From the NCBI RefSeq assembly GCF_000429645.1, contig NZ_KE386933.1:980517-1044516 (forward strand): a stretch of 64,000 nucleotides of DNA, in the 5' to 3' direction. Both the position numbers and the translations under genes were made by a program. This document shows, one piece after another, positions 11,467 to 20,427 of this stretch. The stretch is from Niveispirillum irakense DSM 11586 (lineage in GTDB: Bacteria > Pseudomonadota > Alphaproteobacteria > Azospirillales > Azospirillaceae). How positions within the stretch are numbered: the first letter of the stretch is position 1; each line of letters starts with the position of its first letter. The notes below the pieces were generated by a model. The model did not search any database, was not told the origin of the DNA, and worked only from the letters and a program-made list of their open reading frames with translations.

Positions 11467-11880
11467 CTAACCCCGCAGCGCATTCTTCGCCACGGTTCGG
11501 ATTTTCACTTCAAGCTGCGCTGCGCTGTAGGGTTTGACGATGAAAGCATCTACGCCCCTTTCCCGGGCGGCCAGCACATGATCCACCGTGCCATGGCCGG
11601 TTTCCATGATGAAGGGGATGCCGGGTAATATGGCGCGTACGGCGGTCAGCAGATCCATGCCATTCATGCGGGGCATGGCCCAGTCACAGATGATCAGATC
11701 AATATAGCGTTCCCGCTTTACCGTCTCCAGGGCCTCCACCCCGTCCGCGGCCGACAGCACATCACGGACCCCCATCGTGCGCAGGACGTCGACGATCCAG
11801 GTACGGGTCTGTAACTGATCCTCCACCACCAGGATGCGGATGCTGCGAATCGGATCTTCAGGGATATAGCTGGCACACAT
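11467..11880 (-). CDS. Single-domain response regulator (CheY-like)
   Basis: 137 residues forming one receiver domain with no output domain. ILVVEDQLQTRTWI carries the acidic pair, LIICDWAMPRMNGMDLL contains the phospho-accepting Asp (about residue 66), FIMETGHG provides the Thr and VKPYS the conserved Lys of the switch. The start ATG at 11880 lies 22 bp downstream of the hybrid histidine kinase gene in the same direction, so the two are very likely co-transcribed and this protein probably receives phosphate from it, either directly or as a phosphorelay intermediate. Its downstream target cannot be read from the window. Confidence 0.88.
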   Translation of the reverse strand: MCASYIPEDPIRSIRILVVEDQLQTRTWIVDVLRTMGVRDVLSAADGVEALETVKRERYIDLIICDWAMPRMNGMDLLTAVRAILPGIPFIMETGHGTVDHVLAARERGVDAFIVKPYSAAQLEVKIRTVAKNALRG

Positions 11881-11902
11881 TCAAAATCTCCTTCCGTAAC
11901 AA

Positions 11903-14623
11903 TCAGCCGGATGTGCGGCTGGATGCCAGGGCATCGGCCACGGCGGCCAAAAGCGTGTCCGGGTCGATGGGCTTGTAAAGGACCGGGATATCGGGGGGCA
12001 GGTCCATTATGGCAGCGTGATGCCGGCCAGGATAACCGGTCATGAAAAGTACCACCACATCAGGGGCCAGCGCTGTTACCAGATGCGCCAGCCGGACACC
12101 GCCGAGATTGGGCATTACCAGATCGGTCAGCAGAAGATCGACCCCGCCCTCTTCAAATCGTTCCAGCGCTTCCACCCCATCCGCCGCCGTGCGCACGACA
12201 TGGCCGGCCCCTTCCAGCACCTGGCTGACAATGGTCAACAGGTCGGGTTCATCCTCTGCCACCAGGATGGTGGCGCGGTCGCAATCAGCCGGCAGCGCGC
12301 GTCCGACAGCCGGGTGAGGATAATTGGCGGGGGCAGGGGCCAGCGGCAGCCAGATGCTGAAACAGGTGCCGCGCCCGGTCGGGCTCTCTACCTGGATCAC
12401 GCCATTGGCCTGCTTCACGGTGCCATAGACCATGGCCAGTCCCAGCCCGGTGCCCTCGCCAGGGGGTTTGGTGGTGAAGAAAGGATCGAAAATCCGTTCC
12501 AGCAATTCCGCAGGGATGCCCGCCCCCGCATCGCTCACCCGTAACAGGGCATAATCGCCAGCGGTAAATCCGGCGGGCGGGGGCGGCCTTTCGGGATCGT
12601 CCGCCCTGAACTGGACCAGTTCCACAGTCAGCGGGCCGCCCCCCGGCATCGCGTCGCGCCCATTGATGGCCAGATTGACCAGGGCTTGGGCAGCCATGTC
12701 GGGGTCAATGGCCACCCACACCGGTTCCCCCGGCACGGTGACCGAAAGGGAGATGGTGGCGCCCAGCAGCGGTTTCAGCATGAATTCCTGGCCGCGGACA
12801 ACCGCGCCCAGGTCAATGGTGACGGCACCGCCGGCTTTCTGGCGGGAGAAGGTCAGCAATTCACGCGTCAGGGCTGCTGCCCGTTCCACCCCCTGGACAA
12901 TCTTGCCCAGATATCCCGCAAAGATGCTTTCCTTTTCCACCCCCTGTCGGGCAAGGGCGGCATAACCGCCGATGACGGACAGGATGTTATTGAAATCATG
13001 GGCAATACCGCCTGCCAACTGGCCCAGTGCTTCCATCTTCTGGGCCTGGAGAAGCTGGGCCTCCAGCCGGCGCTGTTCCGTGATGTCAGAGAAAAGGGAG
13101 ACGAAGCCCCCACCCGGCATGGGGAAATGCCGTACCTGCAGCCAGGTGCCGTTGGGCCTCTGCCGCTCGTTGAAATAGACACCGCCCTTGTCGTAACGAA
13201 GCCGTTCATAATCGGCCAAGCTTTCTTCCACGGTTTCCCCTGGATATTCGCCCTGTTCGGCCAGTATCCGGACCAGATCGCGGTCCAGCAGGCCGGGCAC
13301 CAGGATCTCCGGCGCGACGCCCAGCAGTTCCCCGACCCGGCGGTTGGCCAGCAACAGCCTTCCATCCGCGCCATAGACCTCGATGCCGATGCCGACATTA
13401 TCCATCATGCTGTCCAGGATGCGCGTCTTCTCCCAGATCTCATGCTCGGCCTGTTTCCGCTCGGTAATGTCGCGCAGATGCACCGTGTAGCGCCGGCCTG
13501 GCCCTAAGGGCACGGCCGTCATGGCCAGTTCCACGGGGAAGCGGGTGCCATCACGCCGCACCGCCTCCATCTCCACCCGCCGCCCCAGCAGGCCGGAGAG
13601 CGCGGTATCATCCATGCCAAACATGCCGGACGATTGATCCGTTTCCGGATCGGGGGAGAAGATCAGGGTCGCCAGGGGGCGGCCCAGCGCGTCGGCCCGG
13701 CTCCAGCCAAAAGTCCGTTCCGCCGCCGGATTGAACTCCAGCACCTCGCCGGCATCGTTGATGGCGATGATGCAATCCATCGCCGTGTCCAGAATGGAGC
13801 GAGCCCGCGCCTCGCTTTCCCGCAGGCGGAGATTGGCGGCTGTTTCGCTGGTGATATCGCGGAACAGGCAGAGGACGAGCCTTTCTCCTGCACTTTCAAA
13901 GGGAAGGGCGGAAAGGCTGATGACGATCAGGCCGCCATTGCGCGTTTTCAGTTCCATCCGCACGCCGCGGAGCGACTCTCCGGCGGCGGCGCGCCGGATC
14001 ATCATATCTCCAAGCGCACGCGATTCTTCCGTCGTGAAATCCAGTATCGGCAGACCGATGACCGGTTCATCGGCTGTGAGGCCCAGCATATTGCGCCCGG
14101 CGGCATTCAGGAAACGGCCACGGCCCTGGATATCATGGACCCCGATTCCATCCGGCGTCAGGTCCACCAATTGGCGGTAGCGGCGTTCACTGTCACGCAG
14201 TTCCGCCTCCCGCCGTTTCAATGCTGTGATGTCGGTGCGCAGGCACAAGGTGCCGCCGTCTGGCATGCGCTTATCCTGTACCGCGATCCAGCGGCCATCG
14301 GACAAGCGGAATTCTGTTGGCATTTCTGTTGGGTAGCGGAAGCTCAACATCCGCTCGGCGATATATTCCTCCATGTCCCGATCGCGGGCCGGAAGGTTGG
14401 CCTTTGCCTCGATGCCGGCGCGCAACAATTCCTCGAAACGCACCCCTTGTTTCATGAAGGGGACAGTATCGGGAAACAGGGCCAGGAAAGCAGGGTTGGC
14501 TGTAACGAACCGCTCCTGCGCATCGAAAATGGCAGCCCCTTCCGGCAGCAGATCCAGCAGGCTGGCAATCGCAAGCGTGTCCAAGCGGGGCACCTTCGGG
14601 CGGGACGGCGTAACGGATCCCAT
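11903..14623 (-). CDS. PAS-rich hybrid sensor histidine kinase with receiver domain
   Basis: 906 residues from ATG at 14623 (a TTG at 14650 would add nine). There is no membrane segment, so it is a cytoplasmic sensor. Four PAS-like domains follow one another (about residues 20-130, 140-265, 270-395, 400-520; e.g. [20 protein letters not shown] and [20 protein letters not shown]). Next is HisKA with the phospho-histidine in [18 protein letters not shown], HATPase_c ([31 protein letters not shown]), and a C-terminal receiver ([11 protein letters not shown], phospho-Asp in [13 protein letters not shown], Lys in YKPI). The HDFNNIL form of the H-box is typical of the NtrY/HWE-like hybrid kinases of proteobacteria. 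With the response regulator at 11467-11880 it should form a phosphorelay. Signal unknown. Confidence 0.9.
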   Translation of the reverse strand: MGSVTPSRPKVPRLDTLAIASLLDLLPEGAAIFDAQERFVTANPAFLALFPDTVPFMKQGVRFEELLRAGIEAKANLPARDRDMEEYIAERMLSFRYPTEMPTEFRLSDGRWIAVQDKRMPDGGTLCLRTDITALKRREAELRDSERRYRQLVDLTPDGIGVHDIQGRGRFLNAAGRNMLGLTADEPVIGLPILDFTTEESRALGDMMIRRAAAGESLRGVRMELKTRNGGLIVISLSALPFESAGERLVLCLFRDITSETAANLRLRESEARARSILDTAMDCIIAINDAGEVLEFNPAAERTFGWSRADALGRPLATLIFSPDPETDQSSGMFGMDDTALSGLLGRRVEMEAVRRDGTRFPVELAMTAVPLGPGRRYTVHLRDITERKQAEHEIWEKTRILDSMMDNVGIGIEVYGADGRLLLANRRVGELLGVAPEILVPGLLDRDLVRILAEQGEYPGETVEESLADYERLRYDKGGVYFNERQRPNGTWLQVRHFPMPGGGFVSLFSDITEQRRLEAQLLQAQKMEALGQLAGGIAHDFNNILSVIGGYAALARQGVEKESIFAGYLGKIVQGVERAAALTRELLTFSRQKAGGAVTIDLGAVVRGQEFMLKPLLGATISLSVTVPGEPVWVAIDPDMAAQALVNLAINGRDAMPGGGPLTVELVQFRADDPERPPPPAGFTAGDYALLRVSDAGAGIPAELLERIFDPFFTTKPPGEGTGLGLAMVYGTVKQANGVIQVESPTGRGTCFSIWLPLAPAPANYPHPAVGRALPADCDRATILVAEDEPDLLTIVSQVLEGAGHVVRTAADGVEALERFEEGGVDLLLTDLVMPNLGGVRLAHLVTALAPDVVVLFMTGYPGRHHAAIMDLPPDIPVLYKPIDPDTLLAAVADALASSRTSG

Positions 14624-14683
14624 GTTGCCGATAGGACGGGGTAACGGCAAGTCGCGGTTGCAACATTTAAAGAGATTTACGCG

Positions 14684-16024
14684 TCAGGTCGGTAATGCCG
14701 GTATCAACCTTGACAGCAATCCCGCCCAGTCACCCCGGCTCTTCTGCCGGAACAGCCGCATGGATGGGTACCATCCGGTACGATTTCCATCTTCCAGCCA
14801 GCGCCAGTCAGTATCTGTAGAGATCAGCGTCCAGACCGGACGCCCCATGGCGCCAGCCAGGTGGCACAAGGCACTGTCCGGTGTGATCAGCAGGTCCAGA
14901 TGACTGAGGATGGCGGCGCTGTCGCCCCAACCGGTGATCATGCCCCCCAGATCAGTGACATGGGCGGGCAGGGGAGTGGCATCAAGCTGATCCCGCCCGC
15001 TGGCGACCTGCAGTGCGTACCAGTCAATGCCCGACCGCTCCAGCAGCGGCAACAAGGCTTCCAGGCCTGGCGTGCGCCAGCGGTCACCGGGATGGGCGGG
15101 ATTGCCGGCCCAACTGATGCCGATGCGGGGGCGGTTGCCCTGCCGGGGTAAACGTCGCCCCCAGGATTCAAGCTGCGCCGGATCGGCGGCCAGATAGGGG
15201 CCGTGCCAGGGAATAGTCTGCGGTGTCAGCCCCAGCAGACCGGGCAGATCCAACAGCGCCACCTGCATATCCATGGGGGGCAGGGGCTGGCCCCTGGCGA
15301 TCGGCCTGCCGAATCGTCCGTCCAGGAACAGCGGCACCAGCGCTGTCGGACACTCAAAACAGACATCGGCACCCGCTGCAAGAAGCGGCTGGATCAGGCG
15401 GGCGCACATGATGGTGTCGCCGGCCCCCTGTTCGTCCCAGACCAGCAGCCGTTTGCCGGCAAGGTCACCCTCACCCCTCCATTGGGGAATGGTGCCATGG
15501 CGGGGAGGACGGCCGGCCACCGACCAGCGATAATGATACGCGGCAAACCCCTCCGCCCATCTCCCCAGCCGCAGCAGGCAGAGGCTGCGTCCAAGGGCAG
15601 CGGCTGCGTCGTTGGGTGACAAGGCCAGCGCACGGTCAAACGCTTCCAGCGCTGCCGCTGGGCGGCCATTTACCCGATGCCAGAGCCCCAAATCGCGCCA
15701 GACATAGGGGGTGCTGGGGGAGAGGCTGGTTGCCTGTTCCAACAATGTCCCCGCCTCATCTTCCCGCCCGCTATAAAGCAGCAGGTTGGCAAGGGCGCAG
15801 CGGGCAGGCACCAGCCGGGGGGCCACCCGTACCGCATGGCGCAGCAACGTCTCAGCTTTTTCCCCATCACCCTGCCGCCGGGCCGCATCGCCTACACTTA
15901 GCAGGGCAATGGGATGGTCGGGGTTCTGGGCCAGAATCTGTTGCCAGATCGGTATGGCGGCAGCGTCGTCACCCCGTTCCGCCAGGGAACGGGCAGCCTG
16001 TTCCAAATCCTGCAGACGGGCCAT
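14684..16024 (-). CDS. TPR-containing glycosyltransferase (GT9/GT41-like)
   Basis: 446 residues. The N-terminal half is tetratricopeptide repeats (about residues 5-165; QQILAQNPDHPIALLSVGDA, LRHAVRVAPRLVPARCALAN, FDRALALSPNDAAAALGRSL). The C-terminal half resembles bacterial TPR-glycosyltransferases: LLVWDEQGAGDTIMCARLI, GISWAGNPAHPGDRWRTP, and DLLITPDSALCHLAGAMGRPVW, the donor-binding loop. The end WYPSMRLFRQKSRGDWA matches a second protein at 49911-51533 (WYPTMTLFRQRQSGDWA), so the window carries two paralogues. Start ATG at 16024 overlaps the stop of the small secreted protein upstream (TAATG), implying translational coupling. Such proteins are often near flagellin or surface-glycan genes; the acceptor is unknown. 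Confidence 0.8.
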   Translation of the reverse strand: MARLQDLEQAARSLAERGDDAAAIPIWQQILAQNPDHPIALLSVGDAARRQGDGEKAETLLRHAVRVAPRLVPARCALANLLLYSGREDEAGTLLEQATSLSPSTPYVWRDLGLWHRVNGRPAAALEAFDRALALSPNDAAAALGRSLCLLRLGRWAEGFAAYHYRWSVAGRPPRHGTIPQWRGEGDLAGKRLLVWDEQGAGDTIMCARLIQPLLAAGADVCFECPTALVPLFLDGRFGRPIARGQPLPPMDMQVALLDLPGLLGLTPQTIPWHGPYLAADPAQLESWGRRLPRQGNRPRIGISWAGNPAHPGDRWRTPGLEALLPLLERSGIDWYALQVASGRDQLDATPLPAHVTDLGGMITGWGDSAAILSHLDLLITPDSALCHLAGAMGRPVWTLISTDTDWRWLEDGNRTGWYPSMRLFRQKSRGDWAGLLSRLIPALPT

Positions 16025-16365
16025 TACCAGTATTTTTCCGTCAGCGTGGGTTTGCCCTGTACCGTGGTGGATATTGCTTCTGGCATCCGCGTCAGACGTT
16101 CCATCCGTGGGGGGACGGGTGGATCAGGCTCGTAGATTTCCTTGAGCCGGCGATATTCCTGGTTGTGATAATCCTGCCGTTCCTGGAAATCCGGCTCTCC
16201 ATCGCGCCGGCCCGTCACGATCACTTCCTCTTCCATCACTTCAGCTTTTGGCTTTTTCGGCGGTTCCGCACCCTGCGCCGTCAGGCTGGGCAAAAGCAGG
16301 CCGCACCCAAGCAGCAAAGTGGTGGGTGAGAACAGATGGGGGCGAGGGCGGTATGGCGACATCAT
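16024..16365 (-). CDS. Small secreted protein of unknown function
   Basis: 113 residues, start ATG at 16365 or the adjacent 16362. A signal peptide is clear (TTLLLGCGLLLPSLTAQGA, cleavage near residue 33). The mature part is short, charged and proline-rich, beginning PPKKPKAEVMEEEVIVTGRRDG. The EEEVIVTGRR segment looks like a TonB box, as found at the N-terminus of TonB-dependent receptors, but no plug or barrel follows. I do not recognise the family. Its stop codon overlaps the start of the TPR-glycosyltransferase (TAATG), so the two are co-expressed. It is divergent from recA, and the SOS box lies 75 bp upstream of its start. Confidence 0.65.
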   Translation of the reverse strand: MMSPYRPRPHLFSPTTLLLGCGLLLPSLTAQGAEPPKKPKAEVMEEEVIVTGRRDGEPDFQERQDYHNQEYRRLKEIYEPDPPVPPRMERLTRMPEAISTTVQGKPTLTEKYW

Positions 16366-16439
16366 GCGCCTATCCTATGCCGCTTTTCGGCTTTTGGTAA
16401 GCAGCCAGCCGGCCCGTTCTCTCCCCTTTCAAGGGAAGA

Positions 16440-16454
16440 GAACTTTACAAGAAC
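16440..16454. promoter_or_regulatory. Alphaproteobacterial LexA (SOS) box in front of recA
   Basis: GAACTTTACAAGAAC is an exact match to the GAAC-N7-GAAC direct repeat bound by LexA in alphaproteobacteria (known for Rhizobium, Rhodobacter and relatives). It lies 91 bp before the recA start, where it would overlap or flank the promoter. It is also 75 bp upstream of the divergent small secreted protein gene, so both directions could be repressed by LexA. Confidence 0.88.
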
Positions 16455-16545
16455 ATTTTCCCTTGGCGTTCTGGAACAAAAAGAGTACAACAGGTGCAGT
16501 TGAACGCGGACACCTATCCGTGCGAGAAGGAAGGGGACAGTTACG

Positions 16546-17622
16546 ATGTCGGCAGCTCCACTTCGCCTGGTTGAAACACCCATGGATAAACAAAAAGCTC
16601 TGGACGCCGCCCTGGGCCAGATTGAACGGGCCTTCGGCAAGGGCTCGATCATGAAGCTCGGTGCCAAGGAAGCGATCTCCGAGACGGAGGTGGTTTCCAC
16701 CGGTTCGCTGGGCCTGGATATTGCTCTTGGCATTGGCGGTTTTCCGCGCGGCCGTATCATCGAGATTTATGGTCCGGAAAGCTCGGGCAAGACGACGCTG
16801 GCCTTGCACGCCATTGCGCAGGCGCAGAAGAATGGCGGCGTCTGCGCTTTCGTGGACGCTGAGCATGCTCTCGATCCCAGCTATGCCCGCAAGCTGGGCG
16901 TGGATGTGGACGAGTTGCTGATCTCCCAGCCCGATGCCGGTGAGCAGGCGCTGGAAATCGCTGACACGCTGGTCCGTTCCGGCGCCATCGATGTGCTGGT
17001 GGTGGACTCGGTTGCCGCATTGGTGCCGCGCGCCGAACTGGAAGGGGAGATGGGCGACAGCCATGTCGGCCTGCATGCCCGTCTGATGAGCCAGGCGCTG
17101 CGCAAGCTGACCAGCTCCATTTCCAAGTCGCGCTGTCTGGTGATCTTCATCAACCAGATTCGCTTGAAAATCGGCGTCATGTTCGGCAATCCGGAAACGA
17201 CGACCGGTGGTAACGCGCTGAAATTCTATGCTTCGGTCCGTCTGGATATCCGCCGCATCGGCGCTATCAAGGATCGGGAGACCGTCACCGGCAACCAGAC
17301 CCGCGTGAAGGTGGTGAAGAACAAGATGGCACCGCCGTTCCGGGTCGTCGAATTCGACATCATGTATGGCGAAGGCGTGTCCAAGGTAGGTGAGCTGCTG
17401 GATCTGGGCATCCAGGCCGGTGTGGTGGACAAGTCCGGCTCCTGGTTCTCCTATGATGGGCAGCGCATCGGTCAGGGGCGTGAAAATGCCAAGACCTTCC
17501 TGCGCACCAACCCGGCCGTGGCCGACAGCATCGAGCAGAAGATCCGTGCCAATGCCGGTATCGTTGCCGGTGCGATGATGGGCACGCCGGAAGCCGATGG
17601 GGATGCTTCCAGCCCCGAATAA
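16546..17622 (+). CDS. recA: Recombinase A
   Basis: 358 residues. RecA forms filaments on single-stranded DNA, drives homologous strand exchange with ATP and triggers LexA self-cleavage. Walker A is [10 protein letters not shown] and Walker B is [14 protein letters not shown]; the L1/L2 DNA-binding region contains [19 protein letters not shown] and [27 protein letters not shown]. The N-terminal helix and C-terminal domain are complete, and the length is normal for alphaproteobacteria. ATG at 16546 has GGGGA about nine bases upstream; an internal ATG at 16582 is less likely. Regulation by LexA is supported by the SOS box at 16440-16454, and a strong terminator follows the gene, so recA is monocistronic. 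Confidence 0.98.
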   Translation: MSAAPLRLVETPMDKQKALDAALGQIERAFGKGSIMKLGAKEAISETEVVSTGSLGLDIALGIGGFPRGRIIEIYGPESSGKTTLALHAIAQAQKNGGVCAFVDAEHALDPSYARKLGVDVDELLISQPDAGEQALEIADTLVRSGAIDVLVVDSVAALVPRAELEGEMGDSHVGLHARLMSQALRKLTSSISKSRCLVIFINQIRLKIGVMFGNPETTTGGNALKFYASVRLDIRRIGAIKDRETVTGNQTRVKVVKNKMAPPFRVVEFDIMYGEGVSKVGELLDLGIQAGVVDKSGSWFSYDGQRIGQGRENAKTFLRTNPAVADSIEQKIRANAGIVAGAMMGTPEADGDASSPE

Positions 17623-17657
17623 TCCTGTCCCGCTGCGGCACAGGTATTGTCCCCTTC

Positions 17658-17686
17658 AAGGGCGCCCGGCGACGGGCGCCCTTTTT
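17658..17686 (+). terminator. Rho-independent terminator of recA
   Basis: An 11-bp stem (AAGGGCGCCCG at 17658-17668, complement at 17673-17683) closed by a GCGA tetraloop of the GNRA type is followed by a run of T. It begins 36 bp after the recA stop. Confidence 0.92.
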
Positions 17687-17824
17687 GTTTGTTATGGGGC
17701 GCATACTGGCTGGTGCTTGGGGCACCCATGCAGGGTGGGCCATGGCGACAAAGCGCGCTTTGACTTATATCGGCGTCATCAGGGACGCGCCATTTCACAG
17801 CGCCCCGATCTGGATAGGTTTGTT

Positions 17825-18505
17825 TTGCTGAAGCTCGCCCTTTTCGACTGCGACGGCACGCTGGTGGATAGCCAGCACGCCATTGTCGCCGCCATGGTCG
17901 CCGGATTCGATGCAATGCGGCTGCCACCCCCGCCGGCTGCCGCCGTCCGCCGGGTCGTGGGCTTGCCCCTGGTGGAAGCGGTGGCCCGTCTGGCGCCGGA
18001 TTCGGGAGACAATGCCCTGCATGAAGCCATTGCCGAGGCATATAAGCAGGCCTTCTATCGCAACCGGCTGGCCGGCACCCATCCCGAACCGTTGTTCGAC
18101 GGCTTACTGGCGGCCTTGGACCGGCTGGAGCAGGAAGGCTTCCTGCTGGGCATCGCCACGGGCAAAAGCCGCCGCGGCCTGGATGCAACGCTGAAACATC
18201 ATGGTCTGGCTGACCGTTTCGTCACCTTGCAGACCAGTGATCGTGTGGCGGGAAAGCCCAATCCCGACATGGTGCTGCATGCATTGGCCGAAACCGGCGC
18301 GGATGCAGAGGGCACCATCGTGATCGGCGATACGACCTTTGATATCTGGATGGCCCGGAACGCCAAGGTCGCGTCTGTCGGCGTTTCCTGGGGCTATCAT
18401 GAATTGAGCGAGCTTCAGGCCGCCGGCGCTGACCGGTTGGTGGAAAATTACGCCCAGGTGCCGGGGGCGTTGATGGATATTCTCGCGGAGAGGAAAACGC
18501 GATGA
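17825..18505 (+). CDS. HAD-superfamily hydrolase, phosphoglycolate phosphatase-like
   Basis: 226 residues if translation starts at TTG 17825, immediately before KLALFDCDGTLVDSQ; the longer open frame reaches back into the recA 3' end and terminator and is not credible. The HAD core motifs are complete: nucleophile Asp in FDCDGTLVDS, Thr/Ser motif II in LLGIATGKSRRGLD, Lys motif III in RVAGKPNPDMV, and the acidic motif IV in IVIGDTTFDIWMARNA. An alpha-helical cap lies between residues about 15 and 85. Substrate is not predictable; phosphoglycolate or similar small phosphates are usual. Its stop overlaps the ATP12 start by four bases (ATGA), a pairing that I regard as an operon. Confidence 0.85.
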   Translation: MLKLALFDCDGTLVDSQHAIVAAMVAGFDAMRLPPPPAAAVRRVVGLPLVEAVARLAPDSGDNALHEAIAEAYKQAFYRNRLAGTHPEPLFDGLLAALDRLEQEGFLLGIATGKSRRGLDATLKHHGLADRFVTLQTSDRVAGKPNPDMVLHALAETGADAEGTIVIGDTTFDIWMARNAKVASVGVSWGYHELSELQAAGADRLVENYAQVPGALMDILAERKTR

Positions 18506-19197
18506 AGCGCTTTTATAAGCAGGTTGCCGTGGTGCCGGTGGATGGTGGCTGGAGCATCGCCCTGGATGGGCGGTCGATGCGCACACCCGCCAAACTGCCC
18601 TTGACCCTGCCCAGCCGCCCCCTGGCGGACGCCATAGCCGCGGAATGGGAAGCGCAAGGGGAAGAGGTGAAGCCCCAGACCATGCCGCTGACCCAGCTTT
18701 CCAGCACCTGCCTGGACGGGATTATTGACCGCATGTCCGACGTTGCGGCGGCAGCGGCTGAATATGGCGGGTCGGAACTGCTCTGCTACCGGGCGGAGGA
18801 ACCGCCGGCCCTGGTGGAACGGCAGGCACAATTCTGGCAACCGCTGCTGGACTGGGTAGCCCAGCGCCACGATGCGCATCTGGTCCTGGCAGCAGGCATC
18901 ATCCACAAGCCGCAATCACCGCAGGCGCTGAAGGCGCTGCGTACGGCGATTGATGCGCTGAACCCCTGGCACCTGACGGCGCTGCAGAATGTCATCGGCA
19001 TCACGGGGTCGCTGGTGCTGGCGCTGGCTTTCGTGGAAGGCCGCCTGACACCGGAAGAGACTTTCGATCTCGCGCAGTTGGACGAGAATTACCAGATCGA
19101 ACAATGGGGTGAGGATTGGGAGGCAGCCGACCGCCGCAACAATCAGCGCGCCGATCTGGCGATCACCCGCCAGTTTCTGGATCTGGTGGCGGCCTGA
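18502..19197 (+). CDS. ATP12-type F1-ATPase assembly chaperone
   Basis: 231 residues matching the ATP12 family, which in mitochondria and alphaproteobacteria binds the alpha subunit of F1 ATP synthase and prevents its aggregation before assembly. The conserved N-terminus is visible (MKRFYKQVAVVPVDGGWSIALDGRSMRTP), as are AAEWEAQGEEVKPQTMPLTQLSSTC and the helical C-terminal half with LLCYRAEEPPALVERQ and QWGEDWEAADRRNNQRADL. The ATG start overlaps the HAD stop (ATGA), so it is translated from the same message. Restriction of this family to alphaproteobacteria and mitochondria supports the taxonomic call. Confidence 0.93.
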   Translation: MKRFYKQVAVVPVDGGWSIALDGRSMRTPAKLPLTLPSRPLADAIAAEWEAQGEEVKPQTMPLTQLSSTCLDGIIDRMSDVAAAAAEYGGSELLCYRAEEPPALVERQAQFWQPLLDWVAQRHDAHLVLAAGIIHKPQSPQALKALRTAIDALNPWHLTALQNVIGITGSLVLALAFVEGRLTPEETFDLAQLDENYQIEQWGEDWEAADRRNNQRADLAITRQFLDLVAA

Positions 19198-19208
19198 AAT
19201 AGCGGGAG

Positions 19209-19239
19209 GGGCGCGGGTAGCAAAGCCGGTTCCGCGCCC
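19209..19239. terminator. Possible stem-loop between convergent genes
   Basis: GGGCGCGG (19209-19216) and CCGCGCCC (19232-19239) form a perfect 8-bp stem with a 15-nt loop between the convergent ATP12 and binding-protein genes. There is no T-tract on either side, so intrinsic termination is uncertain. Confidence 0.35.
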
Positions 19240-19248
19240 ATCAACGCA

Positions 19249-20346
19249 TCAAGGCACAGTGCTGTATTTACCGCCGGCCCAGCGGTAGATCACATAATCC
19301 GTGTCGCGCCGGTCACCCTTCTCATCGAAGGATAGCGGGCCGATCACACTGTCATAGCGCCGGTCACGTAATGCCCTTGCCACCTTGGCGCCATCGCTGC
19401 TGCCGGCCTTTTCCGCCGCCTGTGCCCAGACCTGCAGCGCGGCATAGGCGTAAAGCGTATAGGCACCCGGCTTTTCCCCCCGCGCCTGGAACCCTTCCAG
19501 CACCGTCGCGGCGGCGGGCAAGGTGCGGGCATCGGCGCTGAAACTCATCAAGGTGCCTTCGCCAGCGGGGCCGGCCAGCGCCATATAATCATCAGATGCC
19601 AGCGTATCGCCGGAAATGAAGATGGAATCCAGCCCCGCCTCGCGCATCTGGCGCACGAACTGGGCGGCATCGCTGTAATAGCCGCCGAAATACACAACTT
19701 CCGCCCGCTCTGCCTTCAGGCGGGTGACCAGGGCGGTATAATCCCGTTCACCGCCTTTCAGCGATGTATAGAGAACCTCCTGGATACCCGCCGCATTGAG
19801 CGCCTGCTTGGTGGCGTCGGCCAGACCCTTGCCATAGGTGGTCTGGTCCTGCAGAAGCGCGATGCGCTTATCTTTTAAATGGCGGGCGATATAGGCGGCG
19901 GCCACCGGTCCTTGCTGATCATCCCGTCCGCAGGTGCGGAACATCAGATCACCGCCATCCTCCGTCACTTCCGGCGCGGTTGCCGTTGGCGTGATGGTGA
20001 GAATGCCTTCATCGCCATAGATTTTGGCGGCGGGCAGGGTGGTCCCGGTCTGTAAATGGCCAATGACGACGGCCACATCCTGTGTCACCAGCTTGTTGGC
20101 GACGGAAACGGCCTGCGCCGGCAGGCCGCCATCATCTTCCGTCACCAGAACCAGCTTTTCCCCCAGCACCCCACCCTTGGCATTGATATCGGCCAGGGCC
20201 TGTTGGGTGCCGGTCCGCAACTGCTCCCCCACTGCGGCAAGGGGTCCGGAAAGCGGGGCCGCGAATCCGACCTTGATATCCGCCAGACAGGGGGAGGCTG
20301 AAACCAGCAGGGCCGCACAGCCCAGCAACAGCGATTTGAGAGGCAA
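19249..20346 (-). CDS. Branched-chain amino acid-type ABC transporter substrate-binding protein
   Basis: 365 residues from a TTG at 20346, chosen because GGAG lies eight bases upstream and a signal peptide (SLLLGCAALLVSASPCLA) begins directly; no ATG is available. The mature protein is a two-lobed LivJ/LivK-type periplasmic binding protein: IKVGFAAPLSGPLAAVGEQL, LADINAKGGVLGEKL, VVIGHLQTGTTLPAAKIY, FRTCGRDDQQGPVAAAYIA and GYYSDAAQFVRQMREAG. It would capture a hydrophobic amino acid or related ligand for an ABC importer. Its neighbour at 20428-21537 is a close paralogue, but no permease or ATPase gene lies nearby, so both are orphan binding proteins here. Confidence 0.88.
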   Translation of the reverse strand: MPLKSLLLGCAALLVSASPCLADIKVGFAAPLSGPLAAVGEQLRTGTQQALADINAKGGVLGEKLVLVTEDDGGLPAQAVSVANKLVTQDVAVVIGHLQTGTTLPAAKIYGDEGILTITPTATAPEVTEDGGDLMFRTCGRDDQQGPVAAAYIARHLKDKRIALLQDQTTYGKGLADATKQALNAAGIQEVLYTSLKGGERDYTALVTRLKAERAEVVYFGGYYSDAAQFVRQMREAGLDSIFISGDTLASDDYMALAGPAGEGTLMSFSADARTLPAAATVLEGFQARGEKPGAYTLYAYAALQVWAQAAEKAGSSDGAKVARALRDRRYDSVIGPLSFDEKGDRRDTDYVIYRWAGGKYSTVP

Positions 20347-20427
20347 ACGACACGCTCCGCCAGTAAAACATGGGGGGATCAACAAGCAAGGGCCACCGGA
20401 CCAGCCCCGATGGCCCCATCTGCCCGC

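Noticed and set aside
17597-17824. Upstream extension of the HAD gene into the recA 3' end
   Set aside because: It would cross the recA terminator and adds a segment with no HAD homology.
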